Part shown: one piece after another, positions 6,242 through 13,808 of the stretch
How positions within the stretch are numbered: position 1 is the stretch's first letter
Layout of the letters: every line of letters starts with the position of its first letter
Assembly: GCA_910579295.1 (NCBI GenBank)
Contig: CAJTTC010000016.1
Location: 1 to 44,799 of the forward strand
Direction of reading: 5' to 3'
Length of the DNA: 44,799 nucleotides
DNA from: an uncultured Christensenella sp.
GTDB taxonomy: Bacteria; Bacillota_A; Clostridia; Christensenellales; Borkfalkiaceae
The notes under the pieces: generated by a model
What the model saw: the letters and a program-made list of their open reading frames with translations, nothing else
Told to the model about the DNA's origin: nothing
Databases searched by the model: none
Made by a program: the position numbers and the translations under genes

Positions 6242-6489
6242 TTTCTTTCCCCCTTCCAAATATATCCTGTTTGTTCAAACAATAATTTCGGGGAAATATA
6301 GAAATTAATTCTTCCGTACTTAGAATCCATCTCCTCAATCCTCGTAACTATTCTACCTTTTCGGGTTGCTTTACCAATTGGCAACCACCCTACGATGATT
6401 CCTGCACGTATCCACGATGCGTCTTTGCCATAGACTTTCGCAGCAATACAAACCGGAACCGAGCCTTCTGAAAAACATATGTCTTCCAT
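6226..6489 (-). CDS. Putative excisionase-like / MerR-type small DNA-binding protein, 87 aa
   Basis: The sequence IAAKVYGKDASWIRAGIIVGWLPIG (residues about 16-40) has the helix-turn-helix spacing of excisionase-like proteins. It resembles the first leftward gene found next to integrases in many Clostridia prophages, and ends SPKLLFEQTGYIWKGERK. AAAAAGGAGGTTGGTTT precedes the ATG. It is divergent from the integrase across a 290-bp switch region, the usual place for an excisionase or control gene. Direct evidence for DNA binding is absent. Confidence 0.65.
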   Translation of the reverse strand: MEDICFSEGSVPVCIAAKVYGKDASWIRAGIIVGWLPIGKATRKGRIVTRIEEMDSKYGRINFYISPKLLFEQTGYIWKGERKWVQQ

Positions 6490-6560
6490 AAACCAACCTC
6501 CTTTTTCGTTTTTATCAAAATATCATAACTTTTTGTCACCTCCGTACTGAAAATTGGCGG

Positions 6561-6580
6561 TTTCTAATCTAGGTTAGAAA
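6561..6580. promoter_or_regulatory. Near-palindromic operator-like site 1
   Basis: TTTCTAATCTAGGTTAGAAA has 7-bp arms TTTCTAA/TTAGAAA around TCTAGG. The same 20 bases recur exactly at 6670-6689. This is likely a binding site for a dimeric repressor or an excision protein. It is the copy nearer the leftward genes. Confidence 0.6.
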
Positions 6581-6669
6581 TAGAAGGTAGAAGATGGTGA
6601 TATGTGGCGAAAAAATAAAAGGGTATGTATTTTGTAAGACATAAAAATATCCTACTACCAACAACTATT

Positions 6670-6689
6670 TTTCTAATCTAGGTTAGAAA
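6670..6689. promoter_or_regulatory. Near-palindromic operator-like site 2
   Basis: Exact second copy of the 20-bp site at 6561-6580, centred about 109 bp away and ending 25 bp before the -35 box of the integrase promoter. A protein bound here could control integrase transcription or bridge both copies. Confidence 0.6.
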
Positions 6690-6714
6690 TTTGAAAAATA
6701 TTTCGGTGTAGGAA

Positions 6715-6743
6715 TTGACATTTCCTATATTATTATATATAAT
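6715..6743 (+). promoter_or_regulatory. Integrase promoter
   Basis: TTGACA (6715-6720), 17-bp spacer, TATAAT (6738-6743): a full sigma-A consensus. AAAGGAGGTGAT follows at 6762-6773, 6 bp before the integrase ATG. Confidence 0.85.
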
Positions 6744-6779
6744 GTTTTAAAAGAAGTCTATAAAGGAGGTGATAATAAA

Positions 6780-8012
6780 ATGCTTATAACATGTTTGGAA
6801 TGCGGATTACAAGTTAGTGATAAGGCAATAGTTTGCCCCCACTGCGGATATCCGATGAAACCAGAAATCGTAACGAAAGCTAATCGAGTTTCAACAAACA
6901 AACGGAAACGTCTTCCAAATGGATTCGGACAAATCAGCGAAATAAAAAAGCGGAATCTAAGAAAGCCTTTTAGAGCTATGGTTACTGTTGGAAAGACCCC
7001 TACCGGTAGACCAATATCAAAACCACTACAACCAATTTCATATTTCGCAACCTACAATGAAGCTTACTCCGCACTTGTGGAATATAACAAAAATCCTTAC
7101 GATTTAAGTAGAACGATTACTGTACGTGAACTTTACGAAAAATGGATTGAAGAATATCTTCCTACTATTAGCGAATCTGCTGCGTATGCTGTAAAACGAG
7201 CTTGGAAATATTGCTCGAATGTTTACGATATGAGAGCTGTTGACGTACGTGTCAGGCATGTAAAAGGTTGTATGGAATATGGTCATTTGCCGGACTCTAA
7301 TGAATGCCCTAGTGCACGAACAAAGAATGATATAAAGACTTTGTTTAATCAGATGTTTGACTACGCTCTTGAATATGAATTGGTTGAGAAGAACTATTCA
7401 AGATCATTCACATTGTCCGATGAGCTGATAGAAGAAATAACGACTACCAAAAACGGACACATACCTTTTACAGATGAAGAAATGAAATTGCTTTGGAAAA
7501 ATGTTAATATCGTAAAAGATATCGATATGATCCTAATTCAGTCCTACTCTGGATGGCGTCCGCAAGAATTATGCTTAATCAAGCTTTCGGAAATTGATTT
7601 CGAACAATGGATTTTTGTCGGCGGAATGAAAACTGCTGCTGGTAAAAATAGAACGGTTCCGATACATACGAAGATTCGAGATTTGGTCAAGAAACGTTAC
7701 GAGGAAGCTTTGTCATTGAATAGCAAATATCTTTTCAATACCGTACTTCCTAAAAGCGGTAAGATAAAGCCGTTCAAATATGCTAGGTATTTAACTAGAT
7801 TTAATGAAATAAAAGAACTATTAAATCTGAATCCAGAACACCGCCCTCATGATGGACGAAAACATTTTGTAACGAAGGCAAAAAATTATCACGTAGACGA
7901 ATACGCGATTAAGTATATCGTAGGTCACAAAATTACAGATATAACTGAAAAGACCTATACCAAAAGAGAATTGAGTTGGCTCAAGGAAGAGATCGAAAAG
8001 ATAAAAGAGTAA
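6780..8012 (+). CDS. int: Tyrosine recombinase (phage-type integrase) with N-terminal zinc ribbon
   Basis: The product catalyses site-specific integration or excision through a covalent phosphotyrosine intermediate. Visible catalytic residues are R260 (SGWRPQEL), K284, H357 and R360 (HRPHDGRKHF), H383 (VGHK) and the nucleophile Y393 (KTYTK). Residues 1-24 are a zinc ribbon with C5-x2-C8 and C19-x2-C22 that precedes the arm-binding region (about 45-110) and the SAM-like core-binding domain (about 112-215). At 410 residues it is slightly long for the family because of the ribbon. It is transcribed divergently from all other element genes from its own strong promoter, and is followed by a hairpin terminator. 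Confidence 0.95.
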   Translation: MLITCLECGLQVSDKAIVCPHCGYPMKPEIVTKANRVSTNKRKRLPNGFGQISEIKKRNLRKPFRAMVTVGKTPTGRPISKPLQPISYFATYNEAYSALVEYNKNPYDLSRTITVRELYEKWIEEYLPTISESAAYAVKRAWKYCSNVYDMRAVDVRVRHVKGCMEYGHLPDSNECPSARTKNDIKTLFNQMFDYALEYELVEKNYSRSFTLSDELIEEITTTKNGHIPFTDEEMKLLWKNVNIVKDIDMILIQSYSGWRPQELCLIKLSEIDFEQWIFVGGMKTAAGKNRTVPIHTKIRDLVKKRYEEALSLNSKYLFNTVLPKSGKIKPFKYARYLTRFNEIKELLNLNPEHRPHDGRKHFVTKAKNYHVDEYAIKYIVGHKITDITEKTYTKRELSWLKEEIEKIKE

Positions 8013-8022
8013 AAAAAAAAAA

Positions 8023-8096
8023 TAGCGGCTACGGCAGTATAGGAATAATGCAGAAATATGCTGCTTTTTACTCCGATTAACCACTCGTAACCGCTA
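8023..8096. terminator. Convergent terminator region between integrase and carboxypeptidase
   Basis: An inner hairpin GCAG-aaatatg-CTGC followed by TTTTTA (8050-8069) would terminate the integrase message. An outer inverted repeat TAGCGGCTACG (8023-8033) and CGTAACCGCTA (8086-8096) has one mismatch and may serve both directions. The element-chromosome junction must lie in or near this stretch. Confidence 0.5.
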
Positions 8097-9143
8097 CTAA
8101 TTACTATTAAATTTTCGAAAAAAGCCTAGAATATAGCCACTTTCTATGCTATTAATAGTATACAAATTATGACTGAAAATCAAGTTATTTTGGCAGTAAA
8201 TTTCCAATTTTGCCGCCGCCGACCTATCTTGTGAGTCGGTTATTTTGTATTCAAGCTCCGCTTCTCTCTCCGTAATCAGTCTGCAATCCTCTCCGAGGCA
8301 TAGATTGCATCCATTAAAATTAAACAGAGTATCCGCAGATATTATTTCCGTTGCATACTTGTCAAAGCAACTTTCAATAATCAGCTGACTTCTCTCGAAC
8401 ATATCATAGCAGTTGAGCACAACGCACACTACGTCCATATTCTCCCGCTTGGCAGACGAAACAAGACACCTCCCCGCTCTCTCCGTATATCCCGTTTTAA
8501 CTCCGTTTGCTCCGTCCAAAGTACTCAAAAGCTTATTTTTGTTAACAAAACGGCGGTAGTCGCCCTCGTAAAATTTAGTTGAAACAACGTTGCTGAAAAC
8601 TTCGTTGCTCATTGCACAACGCGCTATATTACAGAGGTCGCGAGCCGTTGTGTAGTGGTCGGGGTCAGGCAGTCCGCTGGGGTTACAGAAATGGGTATCG
8701 GTCGCGCCGATTTCCGCGGCTCTACCGTTCATTTCTTCAACGAACTTGTCAACCGAACCGCTATGATGAATTGCGAGAGCGCATGCCGCGTCGTTACCAG
8801 AGCGCAGCATCAATCCGTAAAGTAAATCCTTGACGGATAGCTCTTCGCCGTGTTTGAGGTAAATGCTCGAGCCCTCCACCCCGACAGCCTGATCGGGTAC
8901 GGTAATTACCTCGCTTAAATCGCAGTCCTCTGAAATTATCAGCGCCGTCATTATTTTTGTCGTGCTCGCCATCGGTAATCGCCTGTCGGCGTTTTTTTCG
9001 TGAAAGACAGTGCCGCTTGTCAGCTCCATGGCGATCTCCGCCACACCGTCCGCCTCTGCGTTAAAGGTATTGCTTATCGGCATAGCTACGGCTACGGCAA
9101 GCCCGACGAACAGCGCAACCGTTTTAGTAAATTTTTTAAGCAT
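8097..9143 (-). CDS. D-alanyl-D-alanine carboxypeptidase (PBP5/DacB type)
   Basis: This secreted serine peptidase trims the terminal D-Ala from peptidoglycan pentapeptides. The start at 9143 (MLKKFTK) gives a good signal peptide (about residues 1-31, ending near FNAEA); the frame extends 17 codons further but into the upstream gene. The motifs are SxxK as S60-T-T-K63, SGN at 115-117 and KTG at 216-218. The ATG overlaps the gerW stop (ATGCTTAA), implying coupling. A sporulation-linked role in cortex or germ-cell-wall maturation is inferred from its place after gerW. Confidence 0.93.
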   Translation of the reverse strand: MLKKFTKTVALFVGLAVAVAMPISNTFNAEADGVAEIAMELTSGTVFHEKNADRRLPMASTTKIMTALIISEDCDLSEVITVPDQAVGVEGSSIYLKHGEELSVKDLLYGLMLRSGNDAACALAIHHSGSVDKFVEEMNGRAAEIGATDTHFCNPSGLPDPDHYTTARDLCNIARCAMSNEVFSNVVSTKFYEGDYRRFVNKNKLLSTLDGANGVKTGYTERAGRCLVSSAKRENMDVVCVVLNCYDMFERSQLIIESCFDKYATEIISADTLFNFNGCNLCLGEDCRLITEREAELEYKITDSQDRSAAAKLEIYCQNNLIFSHNLYTINSIESGYILGFFRKFNSN

Positions 9144-9516
9144 TGTCCGATAGCTTATGAACAAGCTCGCCCGTCTTTTCGATGAGGTTGTCAATTGCGC
9201 CCTCCTCCAATTTCAGCAGTCTGCACTGCTTTCCGTCGTCGACCAGAAATCCCTTAGGCTTGACTGTAATTACCGTGCCGTTGCCACCTGCAAGCTTAAA
9301 TCCGTCAGCCTCGCGGAAGGTTTTTACGTCGCCGTATTCTCCGCCGCCCCCGAGATTGACAACGGTCACGGACGAAAGCGGAATTACCTGAGCTCCGCTT
9401 GCCGTTGTAATGGGGTCGCCTACCACCGTGTCGGCGTCGGCAAGCTTCTCTATGGCAAGCGCGGGTTTCTCAAACTGTGCGTTATTATTTTGTGTTTTTT
9501 TCAATTTAGCGTTCAT
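9136..9516 (-). CDS. gerW: GerW/YtfJ family sporulation protein
   Basis: The 126-residue protein has the family's GDPITTASGAQVIPLSSV segment (about 34-51), the glycine-rich NLGGGGEYGD stretch (about 54-63), and the AGGNGTVITVKPKGFLV core (about 76-92). In Bacillus subtilis YtfJ/GerW is needed for proper spore germination. Its neighbours, a DUF2953/YtfI-like protein upstream and a carboxypeptidase downstream, are the usual clostridial context. Variation is mainly in the N-terminal tail. Confidence 0.9.
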   Translation of the reverse strand: MNAKLKKTQNNNAQFEKPALAIEKLADADTVVGDPITTASGAQVIPLSSVTVVNLGGGGEYGDVKTFREADGFKLAGGNGTVITVKPKGFLVDDGKQCRLLKLEEGAIDNLIEKTGELVHKLSDNA

Positions 9517-10024
9517 TTATTTTCTCCCAAAAAAATACTGTGAAAAGCTTGAGCAGAGTCATTATATTGATTATTCCGACAAGCTTTAAGTAATAGTTTA
9601 CATTTGCGTGTTCGTAGTTTAAAACCGAATAATTTCTGAGCTTTGTTCTGCCGCCGTTCATCTTTACAAAAGTATAAACGACGTTTGTAAACATATCGTT
9701 TGCAAGAGCAAGATACGCGTTGTCCGGATTTTGTAAACCGTAGTCTCCGAGTTGAACTATCTTAGTAATGCACAGATTATTATAGATTGTCAGCCAATTG
9801 CCTGCGGTTAAAAGCTTACTTTCCTCTTTTTCCTCATTCTTTCCGTTCTGAGGCTCGGGCGGTCTTACGGTGTTTATGTTAAGCAATGTAAAAAGTCTGT
9901 ATACCGTCACGTTAACGCTTGCATACTTTTCACCCGTTGATATATAGATATAATTTATTATGTGTACGGGAAATATTGCTATTAAAAACAATATTGCTGA
10001 CAGATATACCAAAGCTTCATTCAC
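9506..10024 (-). CDS. YtfI-like (DUF2953-like) membrane-associated protein
   Basis: A GTG start opens 172 residues with an N-terminal membrane helix (about 4-27). A later segment (NVNYYLKLVGIINIMTLLKLF, about 143-163) resembles the C-terminal part of DUF2953 proteins, which are encoded next to gerW in many spore formers. The sequence is divergent and shorter than typical, so the call rests partly on gene order. It overlaps gerW by 11 bp. Function is unknown. Confidence 0.6.
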   Translation of the reverse strand: MNEALVYLSAILFLIAIFPVHIINYIYISTGEKYASVNVTVYRLFTLLNINTVRPPEPQNGKNEEKEESKLLTAGNWLTIYNNLCITKIVQLGDYGLQNPDNAYLALANDMFTNVVYTFVKMNGGRTKLRNYSVLNYEHANVNYYLKLVGIINIMTLLKLFTVFFWEKINER

Positions 10025-10071
10025 GAAATTATTATCTGTATTAAATCAATTATTATACTTAAATAAAATAA

Positions 10072-10100
10072 TACCGCGGCATTTAGAAAATGCCGCGGTA
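10072..10100 (-). terminator. Terminator after scpB
   Basis: A perfect 13-bp stem TACCGCGGCATTT / AAATGCCGCGGTA has a 3-nt loop. On the minus strand it lies 16 bp past the scpB stop and is followed by TTATTTTATTT, so it separates scpAB from the ytfI-gerW-dac unit. Confidence 0.8.
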
Positions 10101-10115
10101 AGTTATGTAAATGAA

Positions 10116-10850
10116 TTAATCTATTTTAATGACGTTATCTTCTCCGCTTAAAAATTCGGGAACTTCATAGCCGTCCTGCGTTGTAACGGGCTTTTGCTCT
10201 TCGTCGGATTTTTTATCACCGTCGGCAGCGTTCTCTCCCTCACCTTGCGCATGCTCGTCCTCTCCGCTGTAAACGTCCTTCTGATAGAGATATTTGGCGT
10301 TCTCTTCCTCGCGTAGAATGGTATCGTTAAGCTCGGCTATCTGCTTCATAAGCTCTTCATAATCGGGCAAATCGTCAATGGAATTCAGCTTAAAGCGCTT
10401 TAAAAAGTTGTCTGTCGTAACGTAGAGATTAGGTCTGCCAGGCGCGTCCTTTTTGCCGCTTATCGCAATCATACTCAAGTCCATAAGCGTTGCAATTGCG
10501 TAGTCGCAGTTTACCTGTCTGATTTCTTCAAGCTCGCCCTTCGTTACAGGCTGTTTATAGGCTATAATCGCCGCGCATTCAAGTATAGTTTTGGTAAACT
10601 CTTTTTCCTTAATCGGCGTTAACACATCGGAGATTTGTTGCTTATATGCGGGATTAGTCGCAAATTGTATCTGACCGTTAAAGGTGAGTAGCTGAATGCC
10701 GCACTCTTCACCGTACTTTTGTTTAAGCTCGTCTATGCAGGCGTTTACCTCTTTTAACGAGCAACCCAATTTTTCTATTATGTATTTTACGGGAACGGCG
10801 TTGCCCGAGGCAAAAGCAATCCCCTCAATTATATTCGTCAAATTGTTCAT
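10116..10850 (-). CDS. scpB: Segregation and condensation protein ScpB
   Basis: ScpB is the winged-helix kite subunit of the SMC condensin, which compacts and segregates the chromosome. The family body is present in residues 1-170: an N-terminal IIEGIAFASGNAVP, a central TKTILECAAIIAYKQPVTKGELEEIR (about 88-113) and the GRPNLYVTT segment (about 143-151). The C-terminal 70 residues form an acidic low-complexity tail (DKKSDEEQK) longer than usual. The start overlaps the scpA 3' end by 26 bp. Confidence 0.95.
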   Translation of the reverse strand: MNNLTNIIEGIAFASGNAVPVKYIIEKLGCSLKEVNACIDELKQKYGEECGIQLLTFNGQIQFATNPAYKQQISDVLTPIKEKEFTKTILECAAIIAYKQPVTKGELEEIRQVNCDYAIATLMDLSMIAISGKKDAPGRPNLYVTTDNFLKRFKLNSIDDLPDYEELMKQIAELNDTILREEENAKYLYQKDVYSGEDEHAQGEGENAADGDKKSDEEQKPVTTQDGYEVPEFLSGEDNVIKID

Positions 10851-11640
10851 CGCTGATATCCTTTAAATCCGCGTCGGGATTTCGTCTTATTGTTATATTG
10901 CCGAACGCTTCTCCCTGCTCGACGCATAAAAACTGAAATTTGAGCATTTCCAAAAGCGCCTGGAAGGTCGTTATGACCTCATTCTTCGAGTAACTTGTAA
11001 ACAACTCTTCAAAATCAAATTCTTCTTTTTCGACAAGCTTTTCTCTGATATAATGCACCCTGTCCTGAACGGTGTAAACGTCTTTGGGTATTTCCTTTAT
11101 GTTTTCCTTTTCGCGTTGCAGACTCTCGTTTCTCAGCATCAGGTTTGCAAACGCTTTAAGCATAGCGTCGACGTTGAAGTCCTTATAAACTATTTTAACC
11201 TTGCTTATCTCCTTGTCGGGATCTTTGAAAAAATAACCTATCGTTTCAAGATTTTTTAATTTTGGTGTTCGCTCCTTAATCAGTTCAAATTCGCGCTGTT
11301 TTAGCTGTTCAATGAACTCTTGCTGTTCGTCATCGACGTAGCCTATTTCTTCGTCGTCGATTTCAACGGGAGGTACAAGCGATTTCGATTTCAGATAGAT
11401 AACCTGCGCCGCCATTGCGAGATAGTCGCTCTCTTTATCGACGTCGCGGCTCGGCTGTGTTTTCATATATTCAATGTAAGCCAGAAATTGCTCCGTGACC
11501 TGAGACACGAAAATATCGTCAATATTAATTTTGTTGATGTTGATTAAATGCAACAACAAATCAAGCGGACCTTCAAAATCGTCCAGGACGGTGTTGTAGT
11601 CTACTACCGATTCAAAATTTTCGTACTTTTCGTCTATCAT
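10825..11640 (-). CDS. scpA: Segregation and condensation protein ScpA
   Basis: ScpA is the kleisin that closes the SMC ring and recruits ScpB. The diagnostic N-terminus FEGPLDLLLHLININKINIDDI is at about residues 23-44, and the C-terminal winged-helix (ITTFQALLEMLKFQFL, about 228-243) contacts the SMC head. At 271 residues it is a normal length. Its start overlaps the upstream peptidase stop by 4 bp, making a peptidase-scpA-scpB coupled unit that is common in Clostridia. Confidence 0.95.
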   Translation of the reverse strand: MIDEKYENFESVVDYNTVLDDFEGPLDLLLHLININKINIDDIFVSQVTEQFLAYIEYMKTQPSRDVDKESDYLAMAAQVIYLKSKSLVPPVEIDDEEIGYVDDEQQEFIEQLKQREFELIKERTPKLKNLETIGYFFKDPDKEISKVKIVYKDFNVDAMLKAFANLMLRNESLQREKENIKEIPKDVYTVQDRVHYIREKLVEKEEFDFEELFTSYSKNEVITTFQALLEMLKFQFLCVEQGEAFGNITIRRNPDADLKDISDEQFDEYN

Positions 11641-12362
11641 AGTCTAAAAATCCAACCCCACGCCGCAGTAATGGGGAAGCCTATTATATTTCTCGCAAAC
11701 CAACTTATATAGCCCAAAATATCGCAATATCCGACGATTTGCGCTACGCTTGCATTAGGTACGTATCGGATAATCAAATCGCACAAAAAGCTTTCAACTA
11801 TAAGGACAATCAAAATGACTTGCCCGTAGTTGCGCAAAAATCTCTGTACTGGATTAAGCTCTCTTGTAAACGCCTGCACTACCCGAAAGCCGTCAAGCGG
11901 ATAGAGCGGTAACAGATTAAACACAAAAGAATAGAGGCTGTAAGCAAAAGTTAAATAAAAGGTCTGCTCCAAAAACCAAACAAAGTCTTCGAGCACGGTA
12001 ACGCCGTACGCCGCAGGGAACAAAAAGCTTGCGACGAGAGCATATAACAAATACGCCAAAAAGGCAATCACGTAATTTACGATTACGCCGGCAATCGCCG
12101 TTGTGAACATTCCCTTTTTATAGCTTCTGAAATTGTACGGATCAATCGGAACGGGTTTTGCCCAGCCGAAGCCGACAAGAGCGCACAGCACAAAACCTAA
12201 CGGGTCGAGATGTCTGAAAGGGTTAAGCGACATCCTTCCTCGCATTTTTGCCGTCGGATCTCCGTTTTTATACGCAATGTAAGCGTGAGCAAACTCGTGC
12301 GGTGAAAATACGAATACAACCGCTATCAAGCTCGCCGCATAAAAAATTATAGTATCTATCAT
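11637..12362 (-). CDS. Site-2 protease family (M50) membrane metalloprotease
   Basis: The HExxH zinc motif is present as HEFAH at residues 22-26, and the second metal-ligand motif NLLPLYPLDGFRVV is at about residues 150-163. Several hydrophobic segments give the usual polytopic rhomboid/S2P-like architecture of YwhC-type peptidases. The substrate is unknown; related proteins cut membrane-bound regulators. It sits between lysA and scpA, adjacent to lysA (1-bp gap) and overlapping scpA, as in many Clostridia. Confidence 0.88.
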   Translation of the reverse strand: MIDTIIFYAASLIAVVFVFSPHEFAHAYIAYKNGDPTAKMRGRMSLNPFRHLDPLGFVLCALVGFGWAKPVPIDPYNFRSYKKGMFTTAIAGVIVNYVIAFLAYLLYALVASFLFPAAYGVTVLEDFVWFLEQTFYLTFAYSLYSFVFNLLPLYPLDGFRVVQAFTRELNPVQRFLRNYGQVILIVLIVESFLCDLIIRYVPNASVAQIVGYCDILGYISWFARNIIGFPITAAWGWIFRL

Positions 12363-13688
12363 TTACTTTAAACTGTCCGGAATGACGTCGTTTCTTATAA
12401 GGTCGTCATAGGTCTGCTTCCTGATAATGACTTCCGCCCTACCGTTCTTGACCAGAATTGCCTGCGGAATTAAATTTCTGTTGTAGTTGCTCGCCATTGA
12501 ATAATGATAAGCGCCTGTCGACAGCACGGCAAGGATATCGCCGCTTTCAACCTGCGGCAACGGAATGTCTACACCGATCAGATCGCCGCTTTCACAGCAT
12601 TTACCCGCAATGCTTACCTTTTGCACGCAAGGCGCGTTCACATCCGAAGCTTTTACCGCCGTATATTTCGACTGATACAGCGCATAACGGGGACTCTCGA
12701 ACATTCCTCCGTCTACGGCGACATATTTCCTTATCCCGACAATGTCCTTGATTGCGCCGACGGTATACAGAGTTATTCCAGCCTCTCCGACAATACTCCT
12801 GCCGGGCTCGATAAGCAGATAAGGTTGTTTGAGGTTGAGCGAGGACGTTTTAGCTTTTACCGCACTAATGAGCGTCGTCAGGTATTCAGCGTAATCGTCC
12901 ATTGTCAATTTGGGGTCGTCGTCAGTATAATAGATACCGAAACCGCCGCCAAGATTGAGAATTTCAGCCTCAAACCCCGTCTTATCCTTAACGGATTTTA
13001 TAAAATCGAGCATTTTTTCAGCCGCAAGAGCAAACGACTTCTTCTCGAAAATCTGCGACCCGATATGACAGTGGTACCCTTTAAGCTCTATATTTTCAAG
13101 ACTTAACACATGCTCTGTATAATCGAGCGCCGTGCCGTCAGCAATAGAAAATCCAAATTTCGAGTCGGTTCTCGCCGTCTGTACAAAGGCATGCGTATGA
13201 GCCTCAACGCCCGGATTTACCCTGATTAAAACGCTTTGACGTACGCCGTACTCCCTTGCAATTTCATTTAAAATATCCGCTTCACGGTACGAATCTATTA
13301 CAATACCACCTACGCCCGCCGATACCGATTGGCGCAACTCTTCAACCGTCTTATTATTGCCGTGAACGTAGATATCGCCGGGGTTAAATCCTGCTTTGAG
13401 CGCCGTAAACAGCTCACCGCCGGAAACGGCGTCGCAACCTATGCCCTCCTGCTTTGCAATTGCGTACATAGCAAGACAGGAAAACGCCTTAGAGGCATAC
13501 AACACGTTGCCGTTACCGCCGTATTCCTTAGCGATTGTGTTTCTATAAATGCGCATCATTGCGCGTATATAGTCCTCGTCAAATACATAAAGTGGCGTTC
13601 CGAAGCTCTTTGCCAGCTCCAAGGTATCACAGCCGCCTATTTCAAGATGCCCCGCCGCATTAGCCTTTAATGTCTCTCGTACGTTCAT
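12363..13688 (-). CDS. lysA: Diaminopimelate decarboxylase
   Basis: LysA is the PLP enzyme for the last step of lysine synthesis, meso-DAP to L-lysine. Visible motifs are the PLP lysine in VLYASKAFSC, the HCHIGSQ strand, the GGGFGIYY phosphate-binding loop, the EPGRSIVG loop and CCESGD near the C-terminus. The start at 13688 (MNVRETL) is chosen because the 15 preceding codons run into the promoter and inverted-repeat region, and family members begin here. It is transcribed from a recognisable promoter at 13724-13752. Confidence 0.95.
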   Translation of the reverse strand: MNVRETLKANAAGHLEIGGCDTLELAKSFGTPLYVFDEDYIRAMMRIYRNTIAKEYGGNGNVLYASKAFSCLAMYAIAKQEGIGCDAVSGGELFTALKAGFNPGDIYVHGNNKTVEELRQSVSAGVGGIVIDSYREADILNEIAREYGVRQSVLIRVNPGVEAHTHAFVQTARTDSKFGFSIADGTALDYTEHVLSLENIELKGYHCHIGSQIFEKKSFALAAEKMLDFIKSVKDKTGFEAEILNLGGGFGIYYTDDDPKLTMDDYAEYLTTLISAVKAKTSSLNLKQPYLLIEPGRSIVGEAGITLYTVGAIKDIVGIRKYVAVDGGMFESPRYALYQSKYTAVKASDVNAPCVQKVSIAGKCCESGDLIGVDIPLPQVESGDILAVLSTGAYHYSMASNYNRNLIPQAILVKNGRAEVIIRKQTYDDLIRNDVIPDSLK

Positions 13689-13723
13689 AAAAAATTTCGA
13701 CCTCAGCAAAATTACACACATAA

Positions 13724-13752
13724 ATTTTACCAAAGGTCGAAAAAATAGTCAA
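13724..13752 (-). promoter_or_regulatory. lysA promoter with flanking inverted repeat
   Basis: On the minus strand TTGACT (13752-13747), a 17-bp spacer and TAAAAT (13729-13724) form a good sigma-A promoter. An inverted repeat, TTTCGACCT (13695-13703 on the plus strand) with AGGTCGAAA (13734-13742), has one arm in the spacer and the other over the lysA ribosome site region, hinting at an operator. No lysine riboswitch is seen. Confidence 0.65.
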
Positions 13753-13808
13753 TAATATTTAATTAGTTCTTTTCCCAAATTATATAATAAAGATTGCTTT
13801 TATATTAT

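Larger units (their letters stand above)
6490..6779. promoter_or_regulatory. Divergent control region between early genes and integrase
   Basis: 290 bp, AT-rich, without a gene. It contains two copies of a 20-bp near-palindrome (6561-6580, 6670-6689), a consensus rightward promoter (6715-6743) and ribosome sites for both flanking genes. I see no convincing leftward promoter, only a TATGAT at about 6527 without a matching -35. Confidence 0.6.
1..8096. mobile_element. Right end of a prophage-like integrative element (left end outside window)
   Basis: A leftward run of about twenty short, tightly packed genes of phage-accessory type (ThyX, DUF6353-like, DUF4406-like, tiny membrane proteins) ends in a divergent switch and a rightward tyrosine recombinase. 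Base composition is visibly AT-richer than in the chromosomal genes that start at 8097. The right boundary is placed between the integrase stop (8012) and the carboxypeptidase stop (8097), because ordinary chromosomal genes follow. No structural (capsid, tail, terminase) genes are in view, so prophage versus another integrative element cannot be decided. No attachment-site duplication can be shown because the left end is missing. Confidence 0.75.

Noticed and set aside
12504..13106. 200-codon rightward frame opposite lysA
   Set aside because: It is antisense to a fully supported lysA; no ribosome site or recognisable domain.
13689..13808. Lysine riboswitch upstream of lysA
   Set aside because: The gap is only about 120 bp and AT-rich, too short and lacking any multi-helix aptamer pattern.
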